NCBI GenBank assembly: GCA_902552805.1
Contig: CACDIC010000003.1
Location: forward strand, 1-42,517
DNA: 42,517 bases
Direction of reading: 5' to 3'
Source of the DNA: an uncultured Pelagibacteraceae bacterium
GTDB taxonomy: Bacteria > Pseudomonadota > Alphaproteobacteria > Pelagibacterales > Pelagibacteraceae
The translations under genes and the position numbers were made by a program. The notes under the pieces were generated by a model that ran no database searches, was not told where the DNA came from, and worked only from the letters and a program-made list of their open reading frames with translations. This document shows, one piece after another, positions 1-7,592 of the stretch (positions are counted from its first letter, which is position 1; every line of letters begins with the position of its first letter).

Positions 1-1
1 A

Positions 2-295
2 GAGTATGCCAAAAAAATGGAAGATAATGGGGCAGGAGAATTACTTGTAACCTCCATGGATAGAGATGGAACACAAATAGGTTATGACGTCGATTTGATG
101 AGTGAAATTGCATCAAAAGTAAATATACCTTTAATTGCTTCAGGAGGCGTTGGTAATTTAGATCATTTGGTTGATGGAATTAAGTTAGGAAATGCTAGCG
201 CAGTCTTAGCAGCCTCAATATTTCATTATGGAAAACATTCAGTGCAAGAGGCCAAGGAATATTTGGACTCAAAAGGAATTCCTGTTAGAATTTAG
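2..295 (+). CDS. hisF: Imidazole glycerol phosphate synthase cyclase subunit HisF (C-terminal part)
   Basis: The reading frame is open from the window edge, so the 5' part of the gene lies outside. The last ~98 residues match the C-terminal half of the HisF beta/alpha barrel: the [15 protein letters not shown] strand, which in this family carries the second catalytic aspartate, and [10 protein letters not shown] with the phosphate-binding glycines. HisF cyclises PRFAR with ammonia supplied by HisH to give imidazole glycerol phosphate and AICAR in histidine synthesis. hisE follows one base after its stop codon, the usual his-operon arrangement. The identification is firm; only the truncation is a limit. 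Confidence 0.95.
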   Translation, partial: EYAKKMEDNGAGELLVTSMDRDGTQIGYDVDLMSEIASKVNIPLIASGGVGNLDHLVDGIKLGNASAVLAASIFHYGKHSVQEAKEYLDSKGIPVRI

Positions 296-296
296 T

Positions 297-572
297 ATGT
301 TAAGTACACTTGAAAATTTATTTAAGCTTGCGCGTGAAAGAAAAGAAAAGCCAGTTGATGGATCTTATACTAATAAATTATTATCAGATAAATCGCTAAG
401 CAAATCAAAGGTTTTAGAAGAAATAAAAGAACTCATTGAGGCTGTAGACAAAGACACTAATAAAATACATGAAGCTGCTGATGTATTTTATCATTTGATA
501 ATATATCTTGAGGCACATAATATTAAAATTGAAGATATTGAAAGTGAGTTAGAAAAAAGAAAAAAATCATGA
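297..572 (+). CDS. hisE: Phosphoribosyl-ATP pyrophosphatase HisE
   Basis: This 91-residue protein is a MazG-like all-alpha pyrophosphohydrolase that converts phosphoribosyl-ATP to phosphoribosyl-AMP in histidine synthesis. The metal-binding pattern is visible: KVLEEIKELIEAV followed by HEAADVFYHLIIYL. The frame is open further upstream, but the ATG at 297, one base after the hisF stop, gives the usual family length and an N-terminus (MLSTLENLFKLA) typical of HisE. The stop overlaps the next start by four bases, so it is probably co-transcribed with hisF and the following genes. Confidence 0.93.
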   Translation: MLSTLENLFKLARERKEKPVDGSYTNKLLSDKSLSKSKVLEEIKELIEAVDKDTNKIHEAADVFYHLIIYLEAHNIKIEDIESELEKRKKS

Positions 573-913
573 GTAAAATAAAATATGTTGTAATTTTATT
601 AATTTGTTTTGGACTTTATAAGGGTTATGTTGCTTTCACAAACTTTGAAATAGGTGTTTCTTCTAGAGTTACTCAGTTAGAGGAAGGGTCTGATTTTGAA
701 AAGCAAGGCAAAGTTATTGCATTGATGATGTATTTGGGTGACCCTCCTGACTTAAATGAGCATTTATTGGTAAAAAGTAAATCAAAGTGTTTAGATATGA
801 AAAGAATAGCTGAAGAAACATCTTTTGCTTATTACGAATGTGCTGTTGTAGATGCTAATATTAGAGGTGGTAAAATAATTAGCATAAATGAGGAGTTAAA
901 AGTTTTAGAATGA
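569..913 (+). CDS. Hypothetical protein with one N-terminal membrane segment
   Basis: I do not recognise this 114-residue protein. Residues ~4-24 (IKYVVILLICFGLYKGYVAF) form one hydrophobic segment after a basic start, so it is either a membrane-anchored or an exported protein. The rest is polar and holds two cysteines (SKCLDMK and YECAVV) about 23 residues apart that could form a disulfide outside the cytoplasm. It overlaps hisE by four bases upstream and the HIT gene by four bases downstream, so it sits in a tight transcription unit. No function is suggested. Confidence 0.75.
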   Translation: MSKIKYVVILLICFGLYKGYVAFTNFEIGVSSRVTQLEEGSDFEKQGKVIALMMYLGDPPDLNEHLLVKSKSKCLDMKRIAEETSFAYYECAVVDANIRGGKIISINEELKVLE

Positions 914-1275
914 CGTATGATGAAAACAATATTTTTGCAAAAATTTTAAAAGGTGAAATTCCTTGTAAAAAAATTTATGAAGATGAGTTTGTATTATCTT
1001 TTCACGATATAAATCCTCAAAAAAAAATTCACGCACTTGTAATTCCAAAAGGAAAATATATAGATTTAGATGATTTCAGCAATAAAGCTTCACCAGATGA
1101 GATGGTAGGATTATTAAAAGGTATCAATATAGTAGCAAAGAAACTTGGTATTTCAGTCGATACAGGCAAAGGATATAGAGCTTTAGCAAATATTAACGAA
1201 CATGGTGGTCAAGAAGTGCCTCACCTTCATTTTCATTTATTTGGTGGCGAACCAGTTGGTAAGATGGTGCAGTGA
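910..1275 (+). CDS. HIT-family (histidine triad) nucleotide-binding protein
   Basis: The 121-residue protein has the full histidine-triad signature near its C-terminus, HGGQEVPHLHFHLFGG, with the H-x-H-x-H catalytic motif. The N-terminal IFAKILKGEIPCKKIYEDE is typical of the HINT branch. Family members hydrolyse purine nucleoside phosphoramidates such as aminoacyl-AMP adducts; the physiological substrate in bacteria is often unclear. It overlaps both neighbours by four bases and lies just after the histidine genes, an arrangement common in alphaproteobacteria. Confidence 0.93.
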   Translation: MTYDENNIFAKILKGEIPCKKIYEDEFVLSFHDINPQKKIHALVIPKGKYIDLDDFSNKASPDEMVGLLKGINIVAKKLGISVDTGKGYRALANINEHGGQEVPHLHFHLFGGEPVGKMVQ

Positions 1276-1775
1276 ATAAGAAGGTCGAGAGAAATTATTT
1301 AGAAATATCTTATTTGGAAGATTTAAAAGATTCTTCAAATTTATCAGACCACTACTCAATAAATTTAGTCGATCCGGTTGATTTTCAGTTAAATAAATTT
1401 TTTTATAAAAATATTGGTAAAAGTCATTATTGGGTAGACCGATTAGTGTGGAGTGAAAAACAATGGCTGGACTATGTTTCTGACAAAAAAGTTAAAACAT
1501 ATATATTAAAAGATGGGGATGAATTAGCAGGTTATTTTGAATTAATTTTACACACAGATAAAAATGAAGTTGAGATTGCTTATCTGGGATTATTGGAAGA
1601 ATATCAAAATAAAAAATTAGGTTCATATCTATTATCAGCAGCTATTAAAAATTCTTTTAAAGAAAAACCCAAGAGAGTTTGGGTCCATACGTGTTCATTA
1701 GACCACAAAAATGCATTAAATAATTATATTGCACGAGGTATGAAAGTTTTTAAAACTGAAACAGTCGTAATTTAA
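1272..1775 (+). CDS. GNAT-family N-acetyltransferase
   Basis: This 167-residue protein has a GNAT fold. The central strand and acetyl-CoA loop region are seen in EIAYLGLLEEYQNKKLGSYLLSAAIKNSF (residues ~97-125), where the Q/R-x-x-G/A pyrophosphate loop appears as QNKKLGSYL. It is followed by VWVHTCSLDHKNALNNYIARGMKVF, the usual C-terminal strand and helix. The start overlaps the HIT stop by four bases. The acetyl acceptor cannot be told from sequence. It is transcribed toward lolA, with only one base between the two stop codons. Confidence 0.88.
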   Translation: MNKKVERNYLEISYLEDLKDSSNLSDHYSINLVDPVDFQLNKFFYKNIGKSHYWVDRLVWSEKQWLDYVSDKKVKTYILKDGDELAGYFELILHTDKNEVEIAYLGLLEEYQNKKLGSYLLSAAIKNSFKEKPKRVWVHTCSLDHKNALNNYIARGMKVFKTETVVI

Positions 1776-1776
1776 G

Positions 1777-2325
1777 CTAGTTTTGTTGTGGAAGTTTAAA
1801 TATTTCTTTATCTAATTTTTGATTTCTTTTAATGGAAGAAAGATAAGTAATACTAACATTCTGGTAAATATCCACTGTTTGCCATCCGATTAAGTTATAA
1901 GTTTTCTTATCAAAAAATAGGTTTATCTCATTTTCATTTTCTACAAAATTGAAGTTTATAAAATCATTACCCGCATTTCTTTGATCTAAATTTTTTATTT
2001 TTTTTAATAAATAATCTTTATTTAGTATTGTATCCAATGGAGTTTTTTCAAGTGGATAAAAGTAATAACTACTTAATGTTTTAATTACTAATGATTTTCC
2101 ATTTGAAACCAAAACTTTCTGATTATTTAAATCGTATCTGCAATAAATTTTTTTTGGATACTCAATAATACAATTACCATTTTCAATTTTACCATTAATA
2201 TTTTGTTCAAAGTCGAATGATACATTTTTAATATCTGTAAATTTTTTAATTATGTTTCCCTTTACTGATGCTGAGACATTGGAAATTACTGATAGATAAA
2301 ATATAATAAAAAATAGTTTTTTCAT
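1777..2325 (-). CDS. lolA: Outer-membrane lipoprotein carrier protein LolA
   Basis: The protein has 182 residues and starts with a Sec signal peptide (MKKLFFIIFYLSVISNVSAS). The mature part has the LolA pattern: FEQNINGKIENGNCIIEYPKKIYCRYD, then KVLVSNGKSLVI and the YPLEKTPL loop. LolA carries lipoproteins across the periplasm from the LolCDE complex to the outer membrane. The start overlaps the ftsK stop by four bases; ftsK-lolA adjacency is common in proteobacteria and supports the call despite low similarity. Confidence 0.85.
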   Translation of the reverse strand: MKKLFFIIFYLSVISNVSASVKGNIIKKFTDIKNVSFDFEQNINGKIENGNCIIEYPKKIYCRYDLNNQKVLVSNGKSLVIKTLSSYYFYPLEKTPLDTILNKDYLLKKIKNLDQRNAGNDFINFNFVENENEINLFFDKKTYNLIGWQTVDIYQNVSITYLSSIKRNQKLDKEIFKLPQQN

Positions 2326-4442
2326 TTGAGAACATCTCTTTTTCCAACATGATTTGCTTTACTCACTATTCCCTCGGACTCCATCATATCAATTATTCTT
2401 GCAGCTCGATTATATCCAATTTGAAGTTTTCTTTGTAAAAATGAAGTTGAAGCTTTTCCCTCAGTTTTAATTATTTCAATAGCAGTTTGATATAATTCAT
2501 CCTGTTCACCTTGATTTTTTGATTCATTTAATTCCTTTTCATCAGCAAAATTAAGTATTTCATCAACATAATCAGGCTCAGCTTGAGATCTTAAAAAGTT
2601 ATTAATTTTTTCTATTTCTGTGTCTGAGACGAATGGAGCATGAATTCTTACAATTCTATTTGCGGACGACATATATAGCATATCACCTTTTCCTAACAAT
2701 TGCTCAGCTCCTTGTTCACCTAAAATTGTTCTACTATCTATTTTAGAGGTGACTTGAAAAGAAATTCGGGTTGGAAAATTTGCTTTAATAGTACCTGTAA
2801 TCACATCAACACTGGGTCTTTGAGTGGCCATAATAATATGAATACCAGCAGCTCTAGCCATTTGTGACAATTTTTGAATATAATTTTCAATTTCTTTTCC
2901 TGCGACTAACATTAAATCAGACATCTCATCAACTACCACCACTATGTAGGGCATGGGCAATTTATGTTTTGAATTATAACTATCAATATTTCTCACTCCC
3001 TCTTTGGTCATTAGCCTATATCTGCTCTCCATTTCTTTAACCACCCAACCAAGAACAGAGGCAGCCTTTTTAGCCTCAGTAATGACAGGGCAAAGTAGGT
3101 GTGGGATACCTTCATAAGTAGAAAGTTCTAACATCTTAGGATCAATTAGAATAAATTTACATCTTTCTGGAGTATGCTTGTAAAGAAGAGATAAAATAAT
3201 TGTATTGATACATACAGATTTTCCTGATCCTGTAGTACCAGCAATAAGCAAATGAGGCATTGCAGACAAGTCTCCAATTATTGGAGCACCAGAAATATTT
3301 TTCCCTAGAGCAATAGGTAATTTGATTTCTTTCTTTTTAAAGTTTGAATTATCTAGAATTTCACTGAGATATACATTCTCTCTGTTTAAATTTGGAAGTT
3401 CTATACCTATGGTATTACTTCCTGGAATAGTTGCTATACGTGCTGACTCTGAACTTGTATTTCTTGCAATATCATCAGATAGATTAATTATTTTAGAAAC
3501 TTTGATACCCGCTGCAGGTTCAAATTCATTTAGAGTAACTACTGGGCCGTGACTAACCTTTTTAATCTTTCCATTAACACCAAAATCTAAGAGAATTTTT
3601 TCTAAAAATTCTGGATTATTATTTTCATTTTTATTAAGATTTTCTCTTTCTTTTTTGGTTGGAGTTTTTAACAAATCAATTGAGGGCAGAGAAAATTTTG
3701 TTTTTGTAGACCTATTATTTTCAGCTTTAATAAATGGTAAATCTTCTTGTATTATGTCTTTTATTTCATCTTGAGGAATAAATTCGTTTATAAGCTCATC
3801 TTTATTTGTATAACTTTTAGGGCTTTTATTGAATAAATAATTTGATATTTTTTTTACACTCGAAATAAAATTTTTTAAATTAAAATTTATACTTAAAATG
3901 AAAAATAATAGAGTGAGTATTAGAAGTAAATAAAATGAATAATCATCATAATTATTTAATAAATTAATTAAAAAGTTTTCTGATAAGTAATTTCCAACAA
4001 AACCACCACTACCATTAATATAAAGTGTAAAATTTTCAGAGTAAAATTTTGAAAAAAACAAAGATCCAAATAATATATAAATTGTGACAAAAAAGGTGTT
4101 TTCTATGATAACTAAAATTTCTTTTTTTCTAAAAATGTTTAAACCTGTAAAGATATAAGTGACGGGTAATAAGTAACCTATTAAGCCTATAGATTGTAAA
4201 ATAAAGTCTGAAGTAACACTTCCCTGATAACCTAAAACATTTTTTATAATAGTATTTTCTGGGAAAATAAAATTTGGGTCTTCAGGAGAGTATGAAATTA
4301 AGGCTATTAAAATTAAAAACCCCAATAAAAGAACACAAATACCAAAAATTTCAATTAATCTATTTGTGATGAATGTTAGAGCTGTGTTTGATAGTTTTTT
4401 TATATCCATATCAGATGAATCAAATTTATCACTTTGTATCAT
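2322..4442 (-). CDS. ftsK: DNA translocase FtsK
   Basis: At 706 residues this is a short FtsK/SpoIIIE protein. Several hydrophobic helices lie in the first ~190 residues and anchor it in the membrane at the septum. A short K/E/N-rich linker follows. The motor domain has Walker A in LIAGTTGSGKSVCINT, Walker B in MPYIVVVVDEMSDLM, and the ATQRPSVDVITG segment. The C-terminal winged helix (EGKASTSFLQRKLQIGYNRAARIIDMMES) is the gamma domain that reads KOPS sites. It pumps DNA during division and promotes dimer resolution at dif. It is transcribed with lolA. Confidence 0.96.
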   Translation of the reverse strand: MIQSDKFDSSDMDIKKLSNTALTFITNRLIEIFGICVLLLGFLILIALISYSPEDPNFIFPENTIIKNVLGYQGSVTSDFILQSIGLIGYLLPVTYIFTGLNIFRKKEILVIIENTFFVTIYILFGSLFFSKFYSENFTLYINGSGGFVGNYLSENFLINLLNNYDDYSFYLLLILTLLFFILSINFNLKNFISSVKKISNYLFNKSPKSYTNKDELINEFIPQDEIKDIIQEDLPFIKAENNRSTKTKFSLPSIDLLKTPTKKERENLNKNENNNPEFLEKILLDFGVNGKIKKVSHGPVVTLNEFEPAAGIKVSKIINLSDDIARNTSSESARIATIPGSNTIGIELPNLNRENVYLSEILDNSNFKKKEIKLPIALGKNISGAPIIGDLSAMPHLLIAGTTGSGKSVCINTIILSLLYKHTPERCKFILIDPKMLELSTYEGIPHLLCPVITEAKKAASVLGWVVKEMESRYRLMTKEGVRNIDSYNSKHKLPMPYIVVVVDEMSDLMLVAGKEIENYIQKLSQMARAAGIHIIMATQRPSVDVITGTIKANFPTRISFQVTSKIDSRTILGEQGAEQLLGKGDMLYMSSANRIVRIHAPFVSDTEIEKINNFLRSQAEPDYVDEILNFADEKELNESKNQGEQDELYQTAIEIIKTEGKASTSFLQRKLQIGYNRAARIIDMMESEGIVSKANHVGKRDVLK

Positions 4443-4473
4443 CTAATTTTTATTGTTAAAATTAAAAATTAAT

Positions 4474-5544
4474 ATGAAACTTTGTATTCTAGGTGGTGGA
4501 TTAACTGGATTAAGTTTAGCAAAATCTTTAGTTAAAAAAGGATTATCTATTGATATTTTTTTAAATAAAAAAAAATCAGATTTTAATAGGAGTCGAACCA
4601 TTGGTATTTCTAATGATAATCTGATGTACTTTAATAAAGAAATATTAGATATTAAAAAATTATTTTGGGATATAAAAAAAATTGAAATTTATTCAGAAAA
4701 TCTAAGAAATGAAAAAATTTTAAATTTTGAAAATAATAATAAAACTGTTTTTGCAATAATTAGAAATTATCAATTACAAAGTAAATTACTCAAAAGTTTA
4801 AAAAAAGATAAGTTATGTAAATTTAAACAAAATTTTGATTACAATTTTTCAAATTTGAAAAAATATAAGTTAATAATCAATTGTGAAAATGATAACTATT
4901 TTACAAAGAAGTTTTTTGCAAGAAGTTTGAAAAAAAAATATGATAGTCTTGCGTATACTACAATTTTAAAACACAAAAAAATTCAGAATAATACAGCATC
5001 TCAAATATTTACGAAAAATGGACCATTGGCATTTTTACCATTATCAGAAATAGAAACTTCTATTGTTTATTCAATTAAAGGTAAAAAAAATATTAATCTC
5101 AAAGAATTAATTAAAAAATATAATACCAAATATTCAATTACAAATTTTGGTATTTGCAACTTTTTTGAGTTGAAAGCTTCGAATTTGAGAACTTATTATC
5201 ATAAAAATATTCTGGCTTTTGGTGATGTATTACATCGCCTTCATCCTTTGGCTGGCCAGGGTTTCAATATGACTTTAAGAGATATTCGAGATTTGGCTAA
5301 TTTAATTGAACTTAAGTTAAAGAATGGATTAGAGATAGATAATTCAATTTGTGATGAATTTCAAAATATGACTAAACATAAAAACTATCTTTTCTCTAGT
5401 GGCATTGATTTTGTATACGAATTTTTTAATTTTGAAAGCAAGATGAATAATAATATCCTTAGCAAATCTGTGAGATTTATAGGAAGAAATAAATTCCTAA
5501 ATAGATCTTTTAAAAATATAGCGAATAGAGGTTTTGAAATTTAG
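4474..5544 (+). CDS. UbiH/UbiF/COQ6-type FAD-dependent ring hydroxylase
   Basis: This protein (356 residues from the ATG at 4474) has an N-terminal FAD-binding GxGxxG-type fold, KLCILGGGLTGLSLAKSLVKKG, and the second FAD motif AFGDVLHRLHPLAGQGFNMTLRDI near residues 248-271. Both are typical of the UbiH family, which hydroxylates the aromatic ring in ubiquinone synthesis. An in-frame TTG at 4453 would add seven residues, but ATG at 4474 starts exactly at the Rossmann strand and is preferred. The central part is diverged and very Lys/Asn-rich, so which ring position it attacks cannot be told. Confidence 0.82.
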   Translation: MKLCILGGGLTGLSLAKSLVKKGLSIDIFLNKKKSDFNRSRTIGISNDNLMYFNKEILDIKKLFWDIKKIEIYSENLRNEKILNFENNNKTVFAIIRNYQLQSKLLKSLKKDKLCKFKQNFDYNFSNLKKYKLIINCENDNYFTKKFFARSLKKKYDSLAYTTILKHKKIQNNTASQIFTKNGPLAFLPLSEIETSIVYSIKGKKNINLKELIKKYNTKYSITNFGICNFFELKASNLRTYYHKNILAFGDVLHRLHPLAGQGFNMTLRDIRDLANLIELKLKNGLEIDNSICDEFQNMTKHKNYLFSSGIDFVYEFFNFESKMNNNILSKSVRFIGRNKFLNRSFKNIANRGFEI

Positions 5545-5546
5545 TT

Positions 5547-6191
5547 TTATTGAACAGTTGTATTATTATAATTGTCAAAAGAATATGTAGTTAAAATTTC
5601 AGAAATTTTAGTTTTTCTAAGCTCTAAATTTTTGGCCTCTAATAAGATTTGTTTTTCTTCTAGCGTAAAAGGAGATGCCATCGCTAGAGCGTTTATTGTT
5701 TCATCTAAGCTTTGTTTCTCTAATCCTTTCCAATTAATAATAAATCCTCTTTTTTCAAAAAGATTTTTTAAGTCTTTAAATATCAATTTTAAATCAGAAA
5801 ATTGTAGATTTTCACTTTGATAACTTAGATCATCATAAAAATTATTAAAATCTACATTGCATTCTCTGTATTTTTTATCTGATTTTACTTCATCTGTTTT
5901 TTTAAATCTGATTATACCCTTAAGTTCTATCAAAAATTGACCATTATCATTTTCTCTAAAGCTTGTAATTTTGCCCATACACCCAATATCATATAATTCA
6001 GGGTTAACTTCACTTTCTTTTGATTTTTTAGGTTGTATCATCCCAATAAACTTGTTTGACTTCATACTATCATTAATCATATCGACATATCTTGGCTCAA
6101 ATATATTTAATGGAACAGTAGTTCTTGGAAAAATGATAAAGTTACTTAATGGAAAAACTGGTATTGTTTTTGGTAAATCTTCTTTTTTCAT
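5547..6191 (-). CDS. LON-domain protein (Lon N-terminal-like, no protease)
   Basis: The 214-residue protein matches the N-terminal substrate-binding domain of Lon protease alone: IPVFPLSNFIIFPRTTVPLNIFEPRY, then GCMGKITSF and a beta-rich region. No AAA ATPase or Ser-Lys protease domain follows. Such stand-alone proteins are common in alphaproteobacteria. Their exact role is not established and substrate recognition is the usual guess. It is convergent with the UbiH-type gene (two bases apart) and starts just upstream of the tRNA-Gly promoter on the opposite strand. Confidence 0.88.
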   Translation of the reverse strand: MKKEDLPKTIPVFPLSNFIIFPRTTVPLNIFEPRYVDMINDSMKSNKFIGMIQPKKSKESEVNPELYDIGCMGKITSFRENDNGQFLIELKGIIRFKKTDEVKSDKKYRECNVDFNNFYDDLSYQSENLQFSDLKLIFKDLKNLFEKRGFIINWKGLEKQSLDETINALAMASPFTLEEKQILLEAKNLELRKTKISEILTTYSFDNYNNTTVQ

Positions 6192-6219
6192 TAAAAAAAC
6201 ATACCATAATTAATATTAC

Positions 6220-6248
6220 TTGAATTAAAAAAAACGACACACTATATT
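6220..6248 (+). promoter_or_regulatory. Sigma70-type promoter, original tRNA-Gly promoter
   Basis: TTGAAT at 6220-6225 and TATATT at 6243-6248 are separated by exactly 17 bases. The predicted start lies a few bases before the tRNA 5' end at 6259. This position suits a tRNA promoter. After integration of the element it leads only into the broken tRNA copy and the integrase gene. The call rests on spacing and consensus match only. Confidence 0.65.
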
Positions 6249-6258
6249 AATTTCTTTT

Positions 6259-6299
6259 GCGGGCGTAGCTCAGTGGTAGAGCGTCTCGTTGCCAACGAG
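6259..6299 (+). repeat. Left attachment site (41-bp direct repeat, copy 1)
   Basis: These 41 bases are identical to 12325-12365 and correspond to the tRNA acceptor strand, D arm, anticodon loop and most of the 3' anticodon stem. The identity stops one base before the end of the anticodon stem and does not extend upstream of the tRNA 5' end. This places the crossover within the 5' half of the tRNA, most likely around the anticodon loop. Confidence 0.92.
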
Positions 6300-6322
6300 G
6301 TAGTCTTTGGTTTATGCCCCGC
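6259..6322 (+). pseudogene. Broken tRNA-Gly: intact 5' half joined to a degenerate 3' half
   Basis: The first 41 bases match the functional tRNA-Gly(GCC) exactly. The next 21 bases align without gaps to the intact gene (12366-12386) with 11 matches, keeping GTC, GGTT and CCCC blocks. They cannot form a T stem, and only five of seven acceptor pairs are possible. The element side therefore seems to carry a decayed tRNA 3' half. A functional tRNA is not expected from here. Confidence 0.75.
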
Positions 6323-6356
6323 AGTTTCTCTAACTTTTTTTAATCACACTTTAATC

Positions 6357-6388
6357 TGGTCGCAGTATGGGACGCAGTTGGTCGCAAA
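6357..6388 (+). repeat. Left integrase arm-type sites, three tandem copies
   Basis: Three near-identical units lie in tandem between the left attachment site and the integrase start: TGGTCGCAGT (6357-6366), TGGGACGCAGT (6368-6378) and TGGTCGCAAA (6379-6388). The spacing is about one helical turn. A 16-bp stretch (6363-6378) is repeated exactly at 12199-12214 near the other end. Tandem TGG(T/G)(A/C)CGCA-like repeats beside the integrase gene are typical of arm-type binding sites; the binding itself is inference. Confidence 0.7.
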
Positions 6389-6406
6389 AAACAGAAAGGA
6401 TAACCA

Positions 6407-7360
6407 ATGGCGTACCTAAGAAAACACAGAGACAAATGGCAATCAATTGTTCGGATACATGGACACCCACATTTAGCAAAAAGTTTTAAGTCTAAAACTG
6501 ATGCAACACGTTGGGCAACAGAAACAGAGCTGAAGATTAGACGTGAAGATGCAGGAATTGCAAAGATACATTTTGCAAAGTTCGAAGATCTTGCACGAAA
6601 ATATATCGAAGAAATCTCAGTATTAAAAAAATGTTACAGAGATGAAAGATATACAATCTTAGGCTTGTTGAAAGAGGCTTGGTCAAGTTACCCAATAAAT
6701 AAAATTAAGCCTGCAACAATCAATAAGTACAAAGACACATTAGCAAAGCGTGTTAGTGGTGGCACAATCAATCGAAGATTAGATGTCATTAGCAGCATGT
6801 TCACAACATTCAAAAAAGAATGGGGCTTTCCAGTGGACAATCCAGTCTTAGCAATAAGACGACCAAAAAGAGCTGCACCCCGAGATCGTAGATTTAGCGA
6901 AGCTGAGCTTAATTTATTAATCAGAGGAAATCACACAACACCAGAGCTTAGATCTATTATTAATATTGCATTATTAACTGGCATGAGATTGTCAGAAATT
7001 TTGCGAATAGATGTAAGAAATATTGAGGGCAATACTCTTTCAATACCAGTTGCCAAAACTAAGCCGAGAGTAATACCTTTAACAAAAGATGCAGCTGCTG
7101 AAATTAAAAATGCAGATCTACCATTTAGATTAAGTAAATATGTATTGGATAAAAAGTTCAGAAGACTATGCAAAAAATATAAAATCAAAGATGCACACTT
7201 TCATGATTTACGACATCAGGCATTAACTAATTTTATGAAAGATAAAGGATTGAATGTTCCAGAGACAATGATGATTGCAGGACATTCAGATCCTAGAATG
7301 TTGTTGCGAGTTTATAATAATTTAGAAGCGCAGCATGTTGCAGATAAATTAAATAAATAA
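6407..7360 (+). CDS. int: Tyrosine recombinase (integrase)
   Basis: The 317-residue protein has the layout of a phage-type integrase. Residues 1-50 form a small basic arm-binding domain, ~55-155 a SAM-like core-binding domain, and ~165-317 the catalytic domain. Catalytic residues are visible: R194 in TGMRLSEI, a lysine in VAKTKPRVIPL, H266 and R269 in HDLRH, H293 in AGHSD, and nucleophile Y303 in LRVYNN. The ribosome site AAAGGA lies eight bases before the ATG. It adjoins the left attachment site and reads inward, so the former tRNA promoter may transcribe it in the integrated state. It should catalyse integration and excision at tRNA-Gly. Confidence 0.96.
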   Translation: MAYLRKHRDKWQSIVRIHGHPHLAKSFKSKTDATRWATETELKIRREDAGIAKIHFAKFEDLARKYIEEISVLKKCYRDERYTILGLLKEAWSSYPINKIKPATINKYKDTLAKRVSGGTINRRLDVISSMFTTFKKEWGFPVDNPVLAIRRPKRAAPRDRRFSEAELNLLIRGNHTTPELRSIINIALLTGMRLSEILRIDVRNIEGNTLSIPVAKTKPRVIPLTKDAAAEIKNADLPFRLSKYVLDKKFRRLCKKYKIKDAHFHDLRHQALTNFMKDKGLNVPETMMIAGHSDPRMLLRVYNNLEAQHVADKLNK

Positions 7361-7374
7361 AAAATAAAAAAAGT

Positions 7375-7412
7375 TAAGGGACATTCTGTATATTATCCTA
7401 GAGTGTCCCTTA
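7375..7412. terminator. Hairpin after integrase, probable terminator
   Basis: Bases 7375-7387 and 7400-7412 form a 13-bp stem with one wobble pair (core AAGGGACA/TGTCCCTT) and a 12-base loop. It lies 15 bases after the integrase stop. On the plus strand only a short GAAATTTT follows. On the minus strand a long T-rich tract follows directly, so the better-formed terminator reads leftward, although no minus-strand gene is recognised just to the right. It may work in both directions. Confidence 0.6.
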
Positions 7413-7516
7413 GAAATTTTCAAAAAGTTCGCATAAATAGACTCTTAAAAAGACTCTTGAAATTGCCACAATTGATCTTTAAATAAGGTTTATCGTTGAT
7501 AGTCCGATATAAAATA

Positions 7517-7590
7517 AATTCCTGTCATACCGAAGAAAAAATAATCAAGAGACATTGCTAGAACGCACAAACTGCAAATAGACAGGAATT
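7517..7590 (+). promoter_or_regulatory. 10-bp inverted repeat spanning the leader and ribosome site of the first small gene
   Basis: AATTCCTGTC at 7517-7526 is the exact reverse complement of GACAGGAATT at 7581-7590, 54 bases apart. The right arm contains the AGGA ribosome site for the ATG at 7593. If transcribed together the two arms could pair and block translation, or the two copies could be a protein operator. A related AATTCCTGTT occurs at 7697-7706. The element leader 7361-7592 also has a tandem pair of AGACTCTT (12-base period, around 7440-7458). Confidence 0.4.
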
Positions 7591-7592
7591 AT

